Assembly (NCBI RefSeq): GCF_002115785.1
Contig: NZ_JFJY01000005.1
Coordinates: 186,001 to 250,000, forward strand
Reading direction: 5' to 3'
Length of the DNA stretch: 64,000 nt
From: Thalassospira sp. MCCC 1A03138
Lineage (GTDB): Bacteria > Pseudomonadota > Alphaproteobacteria > Rhodospirillales > Thalassospiraceae
Shown: positions 17,627-27,362 of the stretch, piece after piece
Position numbering within the stretch: position 1 is the stretch's first letter
Layout of the letters: every line of letters begins with the position of its first letter
Notes under the pieces: generated by a model
Databases searched by the model: none
Seen by the model: only the letters and a program-made list of their open reading frames with translations
What the model was told of the DNA's origin: nothing
Program-made: the position numbers and the translations under genes

Positions 17627-18568
17627 TTAAAGCGTGCCGAGGAAGCTTTCGATATCGGCCGGGCCGTTAACGGCCAAACCGGTAAGATCACGGTCGATAC
17701 GGCGAACCATACCACTCAAAACTTTACCTGCGCCCAGCTCCACCAGATCGGTGATACCCTGCTCTTTCATATAAAGAACAGACTCACGCCAGCGCACGGT
17801 TCCGCAAACCTGCTCCACAAGGAGTTTACGAATGGTTTCCGGATCAGCAGTTTTTTCCGCAATCACGTTTGCGACAACCGGTTTACCGGGGGCATTCATC
17901 GCCACAGACGCCAGTGCTTCGGCCATACGGTCTGCAGCCGGTTGCATCAACGGGCAATGGAACGGTGCCGATACCGGCAGCAAAACAGCGCGTTTTGCAC
18001 CCTTTTCCTTGGCTATCTCGATCGCGCGCTCAACGGCCGCCTTATGGCCCGAAACAACAACCTGTCCATCGGCATTGTCATTTGCAGCGGTACAGACATC
18101 ACCTTGCGCAGCTTCTTCGGCAACAGCAACGGCGTCGACATAATTAAGCCCTAGAAGAGCTGCCATCGCTCCGACACCAACCGGTACAGCGGCCTGCATC
18201 GCCTGCCCGCGAATTTTCAGAAGGCGAGCCGCATCTGCAATCCCAAAGGTGCCCGCAGCAGCAAGGGCCGAATATTCACCCAGCGAATGGCCCGCAACCA
18301 GATCACATTTATCTGCAAGCTTGAAACCGCCTTCGGATTCAAGAACACGGGTAACCGCAAGACTGACAGACATCAGAGCAGGCTGCGCATTCTCCGTCAG
18401 CGTCAATTCGTTTTCAGGACCTTCGAACATCAGGGTGCTAAGCTTCTGCGAAAGAGCGTCATCAACTTCCTGAAAAACTTCGCGGGCAACAGGAAATGCA
18501 TCTGCCAGTTCCTTGCCCATACCTACCGCTTGCGACCCCTGACCGGGGAAAACGAATGCGCGTGTCAT
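17627..18568 (-). CDS. fabD: Malonyl-CoA:ACP transacylase (FabD)
   Basis: 313 aa. Loads malonyl groups onto ACP. Catalytic Ser95 in GHSLGEYSAL and His204 in SAPFHCPLM are present, with the N-terminal FPGQGSQ signature. First gene of the fabD-fabG-acpP-fabF-mltG run; a good promoter lies about 60 bases upstream. No fabH or plsX is next to it. Confidence 0.96.
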   Translation of the reverse strand: MTRAFVFPGQGSQAVGMGKELADAFPVAREVFQEVDDALSQKLSTLMFEGPENELTLTENAQPALMSVSLAVTRVLESEGGFKLADKCDLVAGHSLGEYSALAAAGTFGIADAARLLKIRGQAMQAAVPVGVGAMAALLGLNYVDAVAVAEEAAQGDVCTAANDNADGQVVVSGHKAAVERAIEIAKEKGAKRAVLLPVSAPFHCPLMQPAADRMAEALASVAMNAPGKPVVANVIAEKTADPETIRKLLVEQVCGTVRWRESVLYMKEQGITDLVELGAGKVLSGMVRRIDRDLTGLAVNGPADIESFLGTL

Positions 18569-18637
18569 TATGTGTAATTTACCCTTGTCTGCTTTCGTAA
18601 GGACCCGGTTCGATCAGATCCCTTTTTCGAGCTACCC

Positions 18638-18665
18638 TTGATACTGCCCGCAAGCCCTGTGTCAA
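18638..18665 (-). promoter_or_regulatory. Promoter for the fabD operon
   Basis: On the minus strand TTGACA (18665-18660), a 16-base spacer and TATCAA (18643-18638). Predicted transcription start near 18631, about 60 bases before the fabD ATG. The rest of 18569-18970 holds a small hairpin TTGC-N5-GCAA near 18755 but no gene I can support. Confidence 0.6.
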
Positions 18666-18971
18666 GAACAGACGACATTGTCATGCGACTTTCCGTCGCT
18701 TTGTTGCCCGAAAGGTAACAGACTTGCCAAACGGCGAAAACAAAACCTTGTTGCGCAGTGCAACGTGGTCTGTTTGCTTCCGGCGCGTTCTCGCCCGCAA
18801 AGCATCAATCATCCAACCTGATATATACAAATGCTATTCAATTCTGCACCGAATGGCACAAAAGGCCGGCTTTCTGGGGTTTACCACTATTAAAGAGCGA
18901 TCAATCCCCATACCGCTCATGAAGGCAGGTTCCGTGCGGTTTTCAGCAAAAGTTTGATGGGGCATTTACGG

Positions 18972-18999
18972 TTGCATGCCCTGTGGAAAAGTGTATATT
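18972..18999 (+). promoter_or_regulatory. Promoter for the rpsF-rpsR-rplI operon
   Basis: TTGCAT (18972-18977), 16-base spacer, TATATT (18994-18999). Predicted start near 19006, giving a roughly 93-base leader before rpsF. Confidence 0.5.
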
Positions 19000-19015
19000 C
19001 CGCCGTCTCACGGCT

Positions 19016-19066
19016 CCTTGCCGGGGTTGCCCGGCTATGCCTGCATGGCACGAGGTCATGCGAGGA
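19016..19066 (+). promoter_or_regulatory. Structured leader of rpsF, candidate S6:S18 autoregulatory site
   Basis: Two hairpins occur between promoter and start codon: GCCGGG (19020-19025) with CCCGGC (19030-19035), and GCATG (19043-19047) with CATGC (19057-19061). Leaders of rpsF operons in several phyla bind the S6:S18 complex. Whether the required bulged CCG motif forms here needs structure prediction, so this is a suggestion only. Confidence 0.25.
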
Positions 19067-19098
19067 AGAGACAAGCCAAAAGGAGTAATAGGAGTATT

Positions 19099-19476
19099 AT
19101 GAATAAGTACGAGAGCGTGTTTATCGCACGTCAGGACTTCTCGACCGCACAGGTCGAAGCCCTGAATGAAAAACTGACCCAGACCGTTGAAGGTCTTGGT
19201 GGCAAAATTGCCAAAACCGAATATTGGGGCCTGCGTTCCCTGACATACCGTGTCAAGAAGAACCGCAAAGGTCACTATACTCTCTTCCAGATCGAAGCCG
19301 ACAACGCCACGATCGCGGAATATGAGCGTCAGATGCGCCTGAACGAGGACGTTCTGCGTCAGATGACTGTCAAGGTTGAAGAGTTCGAAGAAGAACAGTC
19401 AGCCATTCTGCGTAACCGCGACGAGCGCGGCGGCCGTGGCGGTAATCGCCGTGGCGGTCCCCGTCAGCACGGCTAA
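19099..19476 (+). CDS. rpsF: 30S ribosomal protein S6
   Basis: 125 aa from the ATG at 19099, with GGAG spaced ideally upstream. Binds 16S rRNA as a heterodimer with S18 in the platform of the small subunit. N terminus [10 protein letters not shown] and the conserved [19 protein letters not shown] identify it. A basic, glycine-rich tail (about 108-125) is typical of alphaproteobacterial S6. The frame extends upstream to 18976, but that part is the leader. Confidence 0.97.
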   Translation: MNKYESVFIARQDFSTAQVEALNEKLTQTVEGLGGKIAKTEYWGLRSLTYRVKKNRKGHYTLFQIEADNATIAEYERQMRLNEDVLRQMTVKVEEFEEEQSAILRNRDERGGRGGNRRGGPRQHG

Positions 19477-19498
19477 CAGATAGCGAGGAGAATTTATT

Positions 19499-19732
19499 AT
19501 GGCTGGACGTCGTCTGTTTTTCCGTCGTCGCAAAACCTGCCCGTTCTCGGGTGCTGATGCGCCGAAGATTGACTACAAAGATGTCAAACTGCTGCAGCGT
19601 TTCGTTTCCGAACGCGGCAAAATCGTTCCGAGCCGTATCACTGCGGTTTCGGCCAAGAAACAGCGCGAACTGGCGAAAGCCATTAAACGTGCCCGTTTCC
19701 TGGCGCTGCTGCCGTATTCAGATCAGGTCTGA
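19499..19732 (+). CDS. rpsR: 30S ribosomal protein S18
   Basis: 77 aa. Partner of S6 in the 30S platform. Motifs [24 protein letters not shown] and [21 protein letters not shown] are diagnostic. The initiation region GCGAGGAG is a strong ribosome binding site. Lies 22 bases after rpsF. Confidence 0.98.
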   Translation: MAGRRLFFRRRKTCPFSGADAPKIDYKDVKLLQRFVSERGKIVPSRITAVSAKKQRELAKAIKRARFLALLPYSDQV

Positions 19733-19779
19733 GGCAGTCGGCAAGAGACCCTCTTGCGGTCTCGGGCCTGGAGTAACTG

Positions 19780-20718
19780 ATGTCGCGTAACACTTTAATG
19801 GCAGTCGGTGCAGGTTTGGGCAGTTCTGTCCTGTTCCTGCTTGTATTGTCAGGTAATCCGCTGGCTCTGTTGCTTTCATATTTCGGGCACCTGCCACTTT
19901 TTCTTATCGGATTGTGGCAAGGTCCAAAACGCCTGCTGGTTGCGGCAATTGCCGCATGTAGTGCCCTTGTTCTACTGGGGGGACTGCTGCCTTTCACGGT
20001 CTTTATGGTCGTGTTTGCCGGACCGGCGATGTTGTTGACCCGCATGGCGCTGGTCATCCGCAAGGACGAAACCGGGAAACCGGGCTTTGTTCCGACCGGA
20101 ATAGTGGTAAGCGCCATGGCCGTCATGATTGCAATGGTGATGATTGTCATCACCGGCAGCGTAACGGCGGAAGGTTTGGACATTCAGGAATTCATTTCGC
20201 AGTTCCTGGGTCAGATGTATTCCGAAATGGGTGTCCCTATGACGCCGGAACTTCAGAATATAATCGGCATGTTCCAAACGTATTTCCCGGCGATTGTGGC
20301 GGTAAGCTGGCTTCTTATGCTGTTTGCCAATGCTGCGATCGCACAGGCAATTCTGGTGCGGTCCGGTCGCAATTTGCGTCCGTCGCCCGATCTGGCCTCG
20401 ATGGCCTTGCCTGGATGGTCACTGTTTGCGTTCGCCCTGGCTGGATTTCTGGTCGGCTTTGCCGATGGATCTTTGGCCTATGTGGCGCGAAACGTCGCGG
20501 TGGTGCTGGCAGTGCCGTTCCTGATGCAGGGATTGGCACTGGTGCACGGGCAGGCAGCCCGTTGGCCGCAAAAACGTATGATACTGACGGTATTCTATAT
20601 CGTCGCGGTTCTGTCCACATGGTCGTTTATCGCGATCACTGGACTTGGAATTGTTGAGCATTTAATCAGGCTGCGGGGGAAACAACCGATGACCCGTAGC
20701 AATGAGGAGGATCGGTGA
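19780..20718 (+). CDS. DUF2232 membrane protein
   Basis: 312 aa. About eight hydrophobic segments are visible (for example about 5-28, 35-55, 60-90, 106-128, 162-190, 205-228, 233-250, 262-285), so it is an integral inner-membrane protein. The position between rpsR and rplI is characteristic of the DUF2232 family in alphaproteobacteria (the Gram-positive relative is YybS). Its stop overlaps the rplI start by one base, so it is translated with the ribosomal proteins. Function unknown; an S-component-like transport role has been suggested for such folds but nothing here shows a ligand. Confidence 0.75.
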   Translation: MSRNTLMAVGAGLGSSVLFLLVLSGNPLALLLSYFGHLPLFLIGLWQGPKRLLVAAIAACSALVLLGGLLPFTVFMVVFAGPAMLLTRMALVIRKDETGKPGFVPTGIVVSAMAVMIAMVMIVITGSVTAEGLDIQEFISQFLGQMYSEMGVPMTPELQNIIGMFQTYFPAIVAVSWLLMLFANAAIAQAILVRSGRNLRPSPDLASMALPGWSLFAFALAGFLVGFADGSLAYVARNVAVVLAVPFLMQGLALVHGQAARWPQKRMILTVFYIVAVLSTWSFIAITGLGIVEHLIRLRGKQPMTRSNEEDR

Positions 20719-21323
20719 TGGAAGTTATTCTGCTCCAGCGGGTAGAAAAACTCGGTCAGATGGGTGACGTAGTCACCGTCAAGCCGGGCCATGCCCGCAA
20801 CCGTTTGCTTCCGAAGGGCATGGCCCTTCGCGCAAACAAAGCAAATCTGGCAGTTTTCGAAGCTAAAAAAGCACAGCTCGAAGCTGACAACCTTGACCGC
20901 CGCAAAGAAGCTGAAGCGGTTGCCGAGAACATGGGCGACGTTGCTGTCACCCTCGTTCGTCAGGCATCCGATGTTGGTCACCTTTACGGTTCGGTTACCG
21001 CACGTGATATCTCGAACGCGGTTACCGAAGCAGGCTTTACCGTTGCACGCACCCAGGTCGTTCTTGATCAGCCGATCAAGACCCTTGGTCTGCACCAGGT
21101 CAAAATCAACCTGCACCCGGAAGTTTCCGTTGAAGTGACCGCCAACGTCGCACGTTCCGAAGAAGATGCCGTCGAGCAGCTTCGTAAGGGCGGCGCCGTT
21201 CTGGGCACCATCGACGAAATGGAAGCCGAAGAAGCTCTGGAAGCAGCTGAAGAACTCTTCGAAGAAGACGTTCCGGAAGACTTTGCTGACGAAGCTGAAG
21301 GCGAAGAAGAAGCCAACGTTTAA
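20718..21323 (+). CDS. rplI: 50S ribosomal protein L9
   Basis: 201 aa from the ATG at 20718, with GAGGAGG seven bases upstream. Binds domain V of 23S rRNA; two globular domains joined by a long helix. N-terminal [24 protein letters not shown] without its last residues is the signature region; residues 45-80 form the helix. The C terminus carries an acidic extension of about 45 residues (rich in E and A), longer than in E. coli (149 aa) but usual in this bacterial class. It ends at a strong terminator. Confidence 0.97.
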   Translation: MEVILLQRVEKLGQMGDVVTVKPGHARNRLLPKGMALRANKANLAVFEAKKAQLEADNLDRRKEAEAVAENMGDVAVTLVRQASDVGHLYGSVTARDISNAVTEAGFTVARTQVVLDQPIKTLGLHQVKINLHPEVSVEVTANVARSEEDAVEQLRKGGAVLGTIDEMEAEEALEAAEELFEEDVPEDFADEAEGEEEANV

Positions 21324-21352
21324 TCGTTGCCTTCCATTCAAAGCCAGTTTGG

Positions 21353-21386
21353 AAACGGCGTATCCGCAAGGATGCGCCGTTTTCTT
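21353..21386 (+). terminator. Terminator of the rpsF-rplI operon
   Basis: A 13-bp stem (21353-21365 with 21370-21382, one G-T wobble) closed by a GCAA tetraloop and followed by TTTTCTT. Confidence 0.85.
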
Positions 21387-21510
21387 ATGGTTTTGTAATA
21401 TATTTCAGCTTTTTACACCAAAGACGACCTCTGCGCTTGCGGAATACCGGCTATGAGTTATACCGATTAGCCCTTTCAGCCAAACAAGATGACTGATACC
21501 TTTTTACGCC

Positions 21511-23049
21511 ATGACTGATCCCCAGCTAGATGCCCTGTTCGCACCCCTCGAAGAAAACCACGGTGGCAACACTGAAATGGTGCTCGAACGGACTCCGCCT
21601 CATAACTTTGAAGCAGAGGCAGCACTGCTTGGCGCCATCCTGAACAATAACGCCGCTTACGAACGCGTTTCAGATATTCTGCGTCCCGAACATTTCGCGG
21701 ACGCCCGCCATGGCCGTATTTTTGAAGCCTGCGGCAAATTGATCGAACGCGGTCAGCTAGCCAACCCGGTGACCCTGTCGGCGTTCTTTCGGCAGGACGA
21801 ACATCTGGCTGAAATCGGTGGTGCGCAATATCTGGCCGAACTGTCAAACAACCTTGTCTCGGTTATCAATGCCGGCGATTACGGCAAACTGGTGTACGAC
21901 CTGTATCTGCGCCGCGAACTGATTGAAATCGGCGAAGACACCGTCAACGAGGCCTATCGCTACGAAATCGAAACTGACGCCGCCAACCAGATCGAGAAAG
22001 CCGAACAGAAACTTTTCTCTCTGGCGACGGCGGGTGCTGCTGAATCCGGTTTCGTTGCATTCGGCCCTGCCCTGACCAAGGCATACGAAAACATTGAACA
22101 CGCCTATAAAAATGCAGGAAAGGTTGTCGGTGTAACCACTGGCCTGCGCGATATCGACCGTAAGCTTGGCGGTCTGCATGCTTCTGACTTGCTGATCCTT
22201 GCCGGACGTCCATCAATGGGTAAAACCGCGCTTGCAATGAACGTGGCATTTAACGCCGCCATTGCATCGCATCAGAACCGAAATACCGGTGCCGAGGTGG
22301 GCGACGAACTCAAGACCGGCGCTGTCGCGGTTTTCTCGCTCGAGATGGCGGCAGAACAGTTGGCTGGGCGACTTCTGTCCCAGGCGGCCGAGGTTTCGGG
22401 CGATAACATGCGCCGCGGCGATTTGAACGAAGACGATTTCCAGCGTCTCGTGGTTGCCACCCAGGAACTCAATACCGTTCCGCTTTATATCGACGATACG
22501 CCAGCCCTTCCGGTTTCGACCCTGCGCACACGTTGCCGCCGCCTGAAACGTCAGCATGGCCTTGCGATGATCGTCGTCGATTACCTGCAACTTCTGGCAC
22601 CGCCAACCAACTTTCGCGGTGATGGTCGTGTACAGGAAGTCTCCGAAATCACCCGTATGCTCAAGGCCATTGCCAAGGAACTAGAAGTTCCGGTTCTTGC
22701 CCTGTCGCAGCTTTCACGTGCCGTCGAACAGCGCGAAGACAAACGTCCGCAGCTTTCCGACTTGCGTGAATCGGGCTCGATCGAGCAAGACGCCGACGTT
22801 GTGATGTTCATTTACCGTGAACAATATTATCTCGAACGTGCAGAACCGGCACAACGCCCGGAAGAAGCCACCGACAAGTTCGGCGAACGTTACTCCCAGT
22901 GGCAGGATCGCCTGAACCACGTCTACAACACCGCAGAAGTCATTATCGCCAAACAGCGTCACGGCCCGGTGGGCAACGTACGCCTGTTCTTTGACGGGAA
23001 CTACACCAAGTTTGGCGATCTTGACCATATCGAAGAAGAATATGAATAG
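21511..23049 (+). CDS. dnaB: Replicative DNA helicase DnaB
   Basis: 512 aa. Hexameric 5'-3' helicase of the replication fork. N-terminal helical domain (about 25-130; begins TPPHNFEAEAALLGAIL), linker helix, and a RecA-like domain with Walker A GRPSMGKTALAMN (about 230-242), Walker B-region VVDYLQLL and the SQLSRAVEQR and DLRESGSIEQDADVVMF motifs. No intein interrupts the P-loop. Lies downstream of rplI, a widespread arrangement, but separated by a terminator. Confidence 0.97.
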   Translation: MTDPQLDALFAPLEENHGGNTEMVLERTPPHNFEAEAALLGAILNNNAAYERVSDILRPEHFADARHGRIFEACGKLIERGQLANPVTLSAFFRQDEHLAEIGGAQYLAELSNNLVSVINAGDYGKLVYDLYLRRELIEIGEDTVNEAYRYEIETDAANQIEKAEQKLFSLATAGAAESGFVAFGPALTKAYENIEHAYKNAGKVVGVTTGLRDIDRKLGGLHASDLLILAGRPSMGKTALAMNVAFNAAIASHQNRNTGAEVGDELKTGAVAVFSLEMAAEQLAGRLLSQAAEVSGDNMRRGDLNEDDFQRLVVATQELNTVPLYIDDTPALPVSTLRTRCRRLKRQHGLAMIVVDYLQLLAPPTNFRGDGRVQEVSEITRMLKAIAKELEVPVLALSQLSRAVEQREDKRPQLSDLRESGSIEQDADVVMFIYREQYYLERAEPAQRPEEATDKFGERYSQWQDRLNHVYNTAEVIIAKQRHGPVGNVRLFFDGNYTKFGDLDHIEEEYE

Positions 23050-23092
23050 GCCTTGGGCCTGAAACCGAAACGGACTCCACGGGGTATTGCGA

Positions 23093-24214
23093 ATGAGCGT
23101 TCTTCCCGCCGCCGGCCGTGCTGCTGAGTGTGCCGAACTTCAGATCAATCTGAAGGCGATTGCCGACAACTACCAAATCATCAAGAAACGCTATAAAGGG
23201 CGGACTTGTGGAGCAGTTGTCAAAGCAGATGCCTATGGTCTTGGCGCACAAACCATTGTGCCGGTTCTGAAAAAGCAGGGTTGCCGTCTTTTCTTTGTCG
23301 CGCAGGCAAACGAAGCCGCGGACCTGTTCCCGCTTCTGCGTGGCGGTGGTCGCATTGCTGTTCTGAACGGTGTTCTGCCCGGCGACGAAGAATTCTTTAT
23401 CGAAAATGATGTCATTCCGGTTCTCAATGACCTTGGTCAGATAGAACGCTGGTCAAATCTTTGCCGTGAACATGAACGCCCGGCACCTGCCTTCATCCAT
23501 CTTGATACAGGAATGAACCGTCTGGGCCTTGCCCCGCGCGAGATCGGCGAACTGGTGGATCGTTATTCGTCTCTTTTGTACGGCTTCGAAAAAGCGGGTT
23601 ATATGACCCATCCGGTCGCCGCCGACGAGCATGAAAACCCGGTTACGGCCGAACAGTACGCACTGTTCATGAAATGGTATCGCCGCCTGCCGCCTGCACC
23701 GCGTGGTTTTTGTAATTCCTCGGCGATTTTCCGGAACAACGATTACCATCTTGAATTCTGCCGTCCAGGATTTGCGCTTTGGGGTGGAAACCCGACCCCG
23801 GAAACCACCAACCCGATGCGCCCTGTGGTCAAATTGACCGCAAAGGTATTACAGGTGCGTCAAATCGACGCTGGCGAAACTGTCGGTTATGGCGGCACCT
23901 GGCGTGCAGAACGCGCCAGCCGCATTGCGACTGTGGCTGTTGGTTATGCCGATGGATGGCTACGTTCGCTTTCGAATTCAGGAAAACTGCGCATTAAGGG
24001 GCATGACATCCCATATGTCGGACGGGTTTCGATGGATGCCATCAGTATCGATATCACCGATCTTCCGGGCAAACCGTTGCAACCCGGCGACATGATTCCG
24101 CTGATTGATGACAAAATGACGGTTGACGACATCGCAAGTGCTGCGGGTACAATCGGTTATGAAATACTGACTTCGCTTGGACATCGCTATCGGCGGGTCT
24201 ATACAGAAAGCTGA
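23093..24214 (+). CDS. alr: Alanine racemase
   Basis: 373 aa from the ATG at 23093 (a TTG two codons earlier is possible). PLP enzyme making D-alanine for peptidoglycan. The PLP lysine is Lys44 in VVKADAYGLGA. The GYADGWLRS segment holds the catalytic tyrosine, and RVSMDAISIDITD is the usual closing motif of the C-terminal beta domain. It follows dnaB by 43 bases, a common pairing. No secretion signal, so this is the biosynthetic cytoplasmic type. Confidence 0.94.
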   Translation: MSVLPAAGRAAECAELQINLKAIADNYQIIKKRYKGRTCGAVVKADAYGLGAQTIVPVLKKQGCRLFFVAQANEAADLFPLLRGGGRIAVLNGVLPGDEEFFIENDVIPVLNDLGQIERWSNLCREHERPAPAFIHLDTGMNRLGLAPREIGELVDRYSSLLYGFEKAGYMTHPVAADEHENPVTAEQYALFMKWYRRLPPAPRGFCNSSAIFRNNDYHLEFCRPGFALWGGNPTPETTNPMRPVVKLTAKVLQVRQIDAGETVGYGGTWRAERASRIATVAVGYADGWLRSLSNSGKLRIKGHDIPYVGRVSMDAISIDITDLPGKPLQPGDMIPLIDDKMTVDDIASAAGTIGYEILTSLGHRYRRVYTES

Positions 24215-24273
24215 CTTGAATAAATCGGCCAACAGTCAATGACTGGCCTGCAACAGGGGAAATAATAATTCCA

Positions 24274-25047
24274 ATGCCGATCTTTGCGCCGGTTGGCCGT
24301 ATGTTCCTTGCCTTTTTGGCCCTTGTCGGTCGCGTAACGGTATTTGCCGGGCGCACCATTGGCCATATGGTAACGCCGCCATTCTATTTCCGACTGATTT
24401 TCAAACAGATGCGCGAGATTGGCTATTTCTCGTTGCCGGTCGTCGCCATGACGACCCTGTTTGCCGGGATGGTTCTGGCCCTGCAATCCTATTCAGGATT
24501 TTCTCGCTTTTCGGCTGAAAGTGCCGTAGCCACGGTTGTCGTCATTTCGATGACGCGTGAACTGGGCCCTGTTTTGGCGGGTCTCATGGTTGCCGGACGT
24601 GTCGGTGCGGCCATTGCCGCCGAAATCGGCACGATGCGCGTCACAGAGCAGATCGACGCGCTGGTGACGCTGTCGACCAATCCGTTCAAATATCTGGTGG
24701 TCCCGCGTGTCATCGCCGGGCTGCTGACCCTACCTGTACTTGTTCTGATCGGTGATATCATTGGGGTACTGGGCGGCTATCTTGTCGGGGTGAACAAGCT
24801 TGGCTTCAATGACGGTTCCTATATCCGCAATACGTTCCAGTATCTTGAACAGCTTGACGTGATTTCGGGGCTAGTGAAGGCCGCTGTATTCGGGTTCCTG
24901 ATCACGCTGATGGGCTGCTATCACGGCTATCATTCGCGTGGCGGTGCGCAGGGTGTGGGCCAGGCAACAACCAATGCCGTGGTTTCAAGCTCCATCCTGA
25001 TCCTGATTTCGAACTATATCGTCACCGAACTCTTCTTCACACGCTAA
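24274..25047 (+). CDS. mlaE: MlaE-family phospholipid transport permease
   Basis: 257 aa. Permease of an Mla-type ABC system moving phospholipid between the membranes. About five membrane helices; the conserved family region ELGPVLAGLMVAGRVGAAIAAEIGTM (two segments, about 90-115) and the C-terminal MGCYHGYHSRGGAQGVGQAT are present. It begins with AGGGGAAA 14 bases upstream and is followed nine bases later by the ATPase gene. The MlaD-type substrate-binding protein is missing from this locus. Confidence 0.9.
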   Translation: MPIFAPVGRMFLAFLALVGRVTVFAGRTIGHMVTPPFYFRLIFKQMREIGYFSLPVVAMTTLFAGMVLALQSYSGFSRFSAESAVATVVVISMTRELGPVLAGLMVAGRVGAAIAAEIGTMRVTEQIDALVTLSTNPFKYLVVPRVIAGLLTLPVLVLIGDIIGVLGGYLVGVNKLGFNDGSYIRNTFQYLEQLDVISGLVKAAVFGFLITLMGCYHGYHSRGGAQGVGQATTNAVVSSSILILISNYIVTELFFTR

Positions 25048-25056
25048 GGGCGGGAT

Positions 25057-25833
25057 ATGAGCGACACAGCCAAAATCTCGCTTCGTGATGTGCACAAGTC
25101 CTTTGGCCCGAAAAAGGTGCTTCAGGGGGTCAATCTTGATGTCGGCCCGGGAGAATCCGTTGCCATCATCGGCGGCTCGGGTACCGGTAAGTCCGTTACA
25201 CTGAAATGCGTTCTGGGTTTGCTGACACCTGAACAAGGATCCATAAAGGTCAACGGTGTCGAAATGGTTGGCGCTTCGCGTTCAACCCGCGAAGACATGC
25301 TTGCCCATACCGGCATGCTGTTTCAAGGGGCGGCATTGTTTGACTCCCTGCCCGTTTGGGAAAATGTCGCCTTTGGCCTGATCGAAGGTAGCGGCATGAA
25401 ACGCAACCAGGCCCGTGACATTGCGATAGCCAGACTTTCCGATGTCGGACTTGGCCCGGAAGTCGCCAATATGTCCCCGGCATCCCTTTCGGGCGGCATG
25501 CAAAAACGTGTTGGTCTGGCACGCGCCATCGCGACCGAACCGGAAATCCTGTTTTTTGATGAACCGACCACCGGTATCGACCCGATCATGGGCGATGTGA
25601 TCAACGACCTGATTGTCAAATGCACCCGCGAACTTGGTGCCTGCGCCATGACCATTACCCATGACATGGCAAGCGCACGCAAGATCGCCGACAGGGTTGC
25701 CATGCTCTATCAGGGCAAGATCATCTGGGATGGTCCGGTTTCTGAAATCGACAATGCCGATAACCCCTATTTGCAACAGTTCATTTCGGGTAATATCGAA
25801 GGTCCGCTGGATCTTGATCTGAAGCATCTCTGA
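25057..25833 (+). CDS. mlaF: MlaF-family ABC transporter ATP-binding protein
   Basis: 258 aa. Energises the MlaE permease. Walker A GGSGTGKS (39-46), signature LSGGMQKR (144-151), Walker B ILFFDEPTTGID (164-175), and a switch His in ITHD. The family extension at the C terminus is short. The gene is coupled to mlaE; after it comes radA rather than mlaD/mlaB/mlaC. Confidence 0.92.
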   Translation: MSDTAKISLRDVHKSFGPKKVLQGVNLDVGPGESVAIIGGSGTGKSVTLKCVLGLLTPEQGSIKVNGVEMVGASRSTREDMLAHTGMLFQGAALFDSLPVWENVAFGLIEGSGMKRNQARDIAIARLSDVGLGPEVANMSPASLSGGMQKRVGLARAIATEPEILFFDEPTTGIDPIMGDVINDLIVKCTRELGACAMTITHDMASARKIADRVAMLYQGKIIWDGPVSEIDNADNPYLQQFISGNIEGPLDLDLKHL

Positions 25834-25887
25834 TTATCGATCAAGCCTCTCGCCCGTTTCGTTCCATCCTCATGCGCGGAGCCACCT

Positions 25888-27300
25888 GTGGCCAAAACCC
25901 AAAGTCGTTTCATCTGCCAGAATTGCGGTGCGGAATACCGGAAATGGACCGGACGTTGCGATGCCTGCGGCGAATGGAATTCGATCGAGGAAGAACGCAT
26001 TGAAGCCAGCCCCAAGGCAACCGGGGGCATCGCTACCGGGTCGAAGGGCAAACAGCTTGATTTCGTCGCCCTTGAAGGTGAAAGTGCAAGCCCGCCCCGC
26101 ATCATAACCGGCATTGCCGAACTTGATCGTGCGGTTGGTGGCGGCCTTGTTCCTGGCTCTGCCCTTTTGGTTGGCGGCGATCCTGGGATCGGTAAATCAA
26201 CGATCCTGTTGCAGGCCGTTGGCGTCCTGTCGGCCAGACATAAATGCGCCTATATCTCCGGCGAGGAAGCGGTTGATCAGGTGCGCATGCGTGCCGCCCG
26301 TCTTGGACTTGAAAAATCAAAGGTCGATTTTGCCGCCGCAACCAGCCTGCGCGATATCATCGCGACACTGGATCAAAGTTCACATGAAGTCGTGGTCATC
26401 GATTCCATTCAGACGATGTATGCCGATACGCTCGACAGTGCCCCGGGTACCGTATCGCAGGTTCGCGCCTGTGCACTTGAACTGATCCGCCTTGCCAAGC
26501 GCAAGGGTTTTGCCGTGATCCTTGTCGGTCACGTCACCAAGGAAGGTCAGATTGCCGGTCCCCGTGTTCTAGAACACATGGTCGACACGGTTCTATATTT
26601 CGAAGGCGAACGCGGCCATCAGTTCCGCATTCTGCGCGCGGTTAAAAACCGTTTTGGTGCGACCGATGAAATTGGCGTGTTTGAAATGGGCGATGCGGGC
26701 CTTGTCGAAGTCCCGAACCCGTCCGCCCTGTTCCTGGCCGACCGCGAAGCCCCGGTATCGGGCACCGCCGTGTTTGCCGGGCTTGAAGGCACCCGCCCTA
26801 TGCTGGTGGAAATTCAGGCACTGGTCGCGCAATCAGCACTCGCCACGCCACGTCGGGCGGTTGTCGGCTGGGATTCGGCGCGTATGAACATGATCCTTGC
26901 GGTTCTCGATGCGCGCTGTGGCTTACCGCTTAGCCAGTTTGACGTTTACCTGAACGTTGCCGGTGGCATGCGTGTGGGCGAGCCCGCCGCCGACCTTGCC
27001 GTGGCGGCTGCTCTTATATCTGCCGTCGCAGATGCACCGGTTCCTGCCGAAACCGTTATTGTCGGCGAAGTCGGCCTTTCTGGCGAAGTTCGCCCTGTCG
27101 GTCAAATCGAATCGCGCCTGAAAGAAGCCGCCAAACTCGGCTTTGTAAATGCCTATAGCCCTCGAACCGGCGGCAACGGTAAGAAGAAGATCACGATCAA
27201 GGGCCTGAACCAGCGCGAAATCGGTCATCTTCAGGATTTGGTAAATCTCTTCGGCGACGATGTTCGTGACAAGGTGCGTCCGCGCGAAGGCATGTATTGA
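25888..27300 (+). CDS. radA: DNA repair protein RadA
   Basis: 470 aa, GTG start at 25888. RecA-like motor that extends D-loops and branch-migrates recombination intermediates. N-terminal C4 zinc finger (Cys10, 13, 24, 27), Walker A GGDPGIGKST (96-105), the RadA-specific KNRFG motif (about 253-257), and a C-terminal Lon-protease-like domain (about 310-450) without a catalytic serine-lysine pair of its own. Length is standard. Confidence 0.96.
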   Translation: MAKTQSRFICQNCGAEYRKWTGRCDACGEWNSIEEERIEASPKATGGIATGSKGKQLDFVALEGESASPPRIITGIAELDRAVGGGLVPGSALLVGGDPGIGKSTILLQAVGVLSARHKCAYISGEEAVDQVRMRAARLGLEKSKVDFAAATSLRDIIATLDQSSHEVVVIDSIQTMYADTLDSAPGTVSQVRACALELIRLAKRKGFAVILVGHVTKEGQIAGPRVLEHMVDTVLYFEGERGHQFRILRAVKNRFGATDEIGVFEMGDAGLVEVPNPSALFLADREAPVSGTAVFAGLEGTRPMLVEIQALVAQSALATPRRAVVGWDSARMNMILAVLDARCGLPLSQFDVYLNVAGGMRVGEPAADLAVAAALISAVADAPVPAETVIVGEVGLSGEVRPVGQIESRLKEAAKLGFVNAYSPRTGGNGKKKITIKGLNQREIGHLQDLVNLFGDDVRDKVRPREGMY

Positions 27301-27362
27301 TCATCGCCGGGTTCTTTGGTGTGCGTACGGCGAACTGACTGACCAACAGGATTTACGAAATC

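Noticed and set aside
18724..18957. A 77-codon plus-strand frame between fabD and rpsF
   Set aside because: No ribosome binding site, unlike codon use of neighbours, and it covers promoter DNA of two operons.
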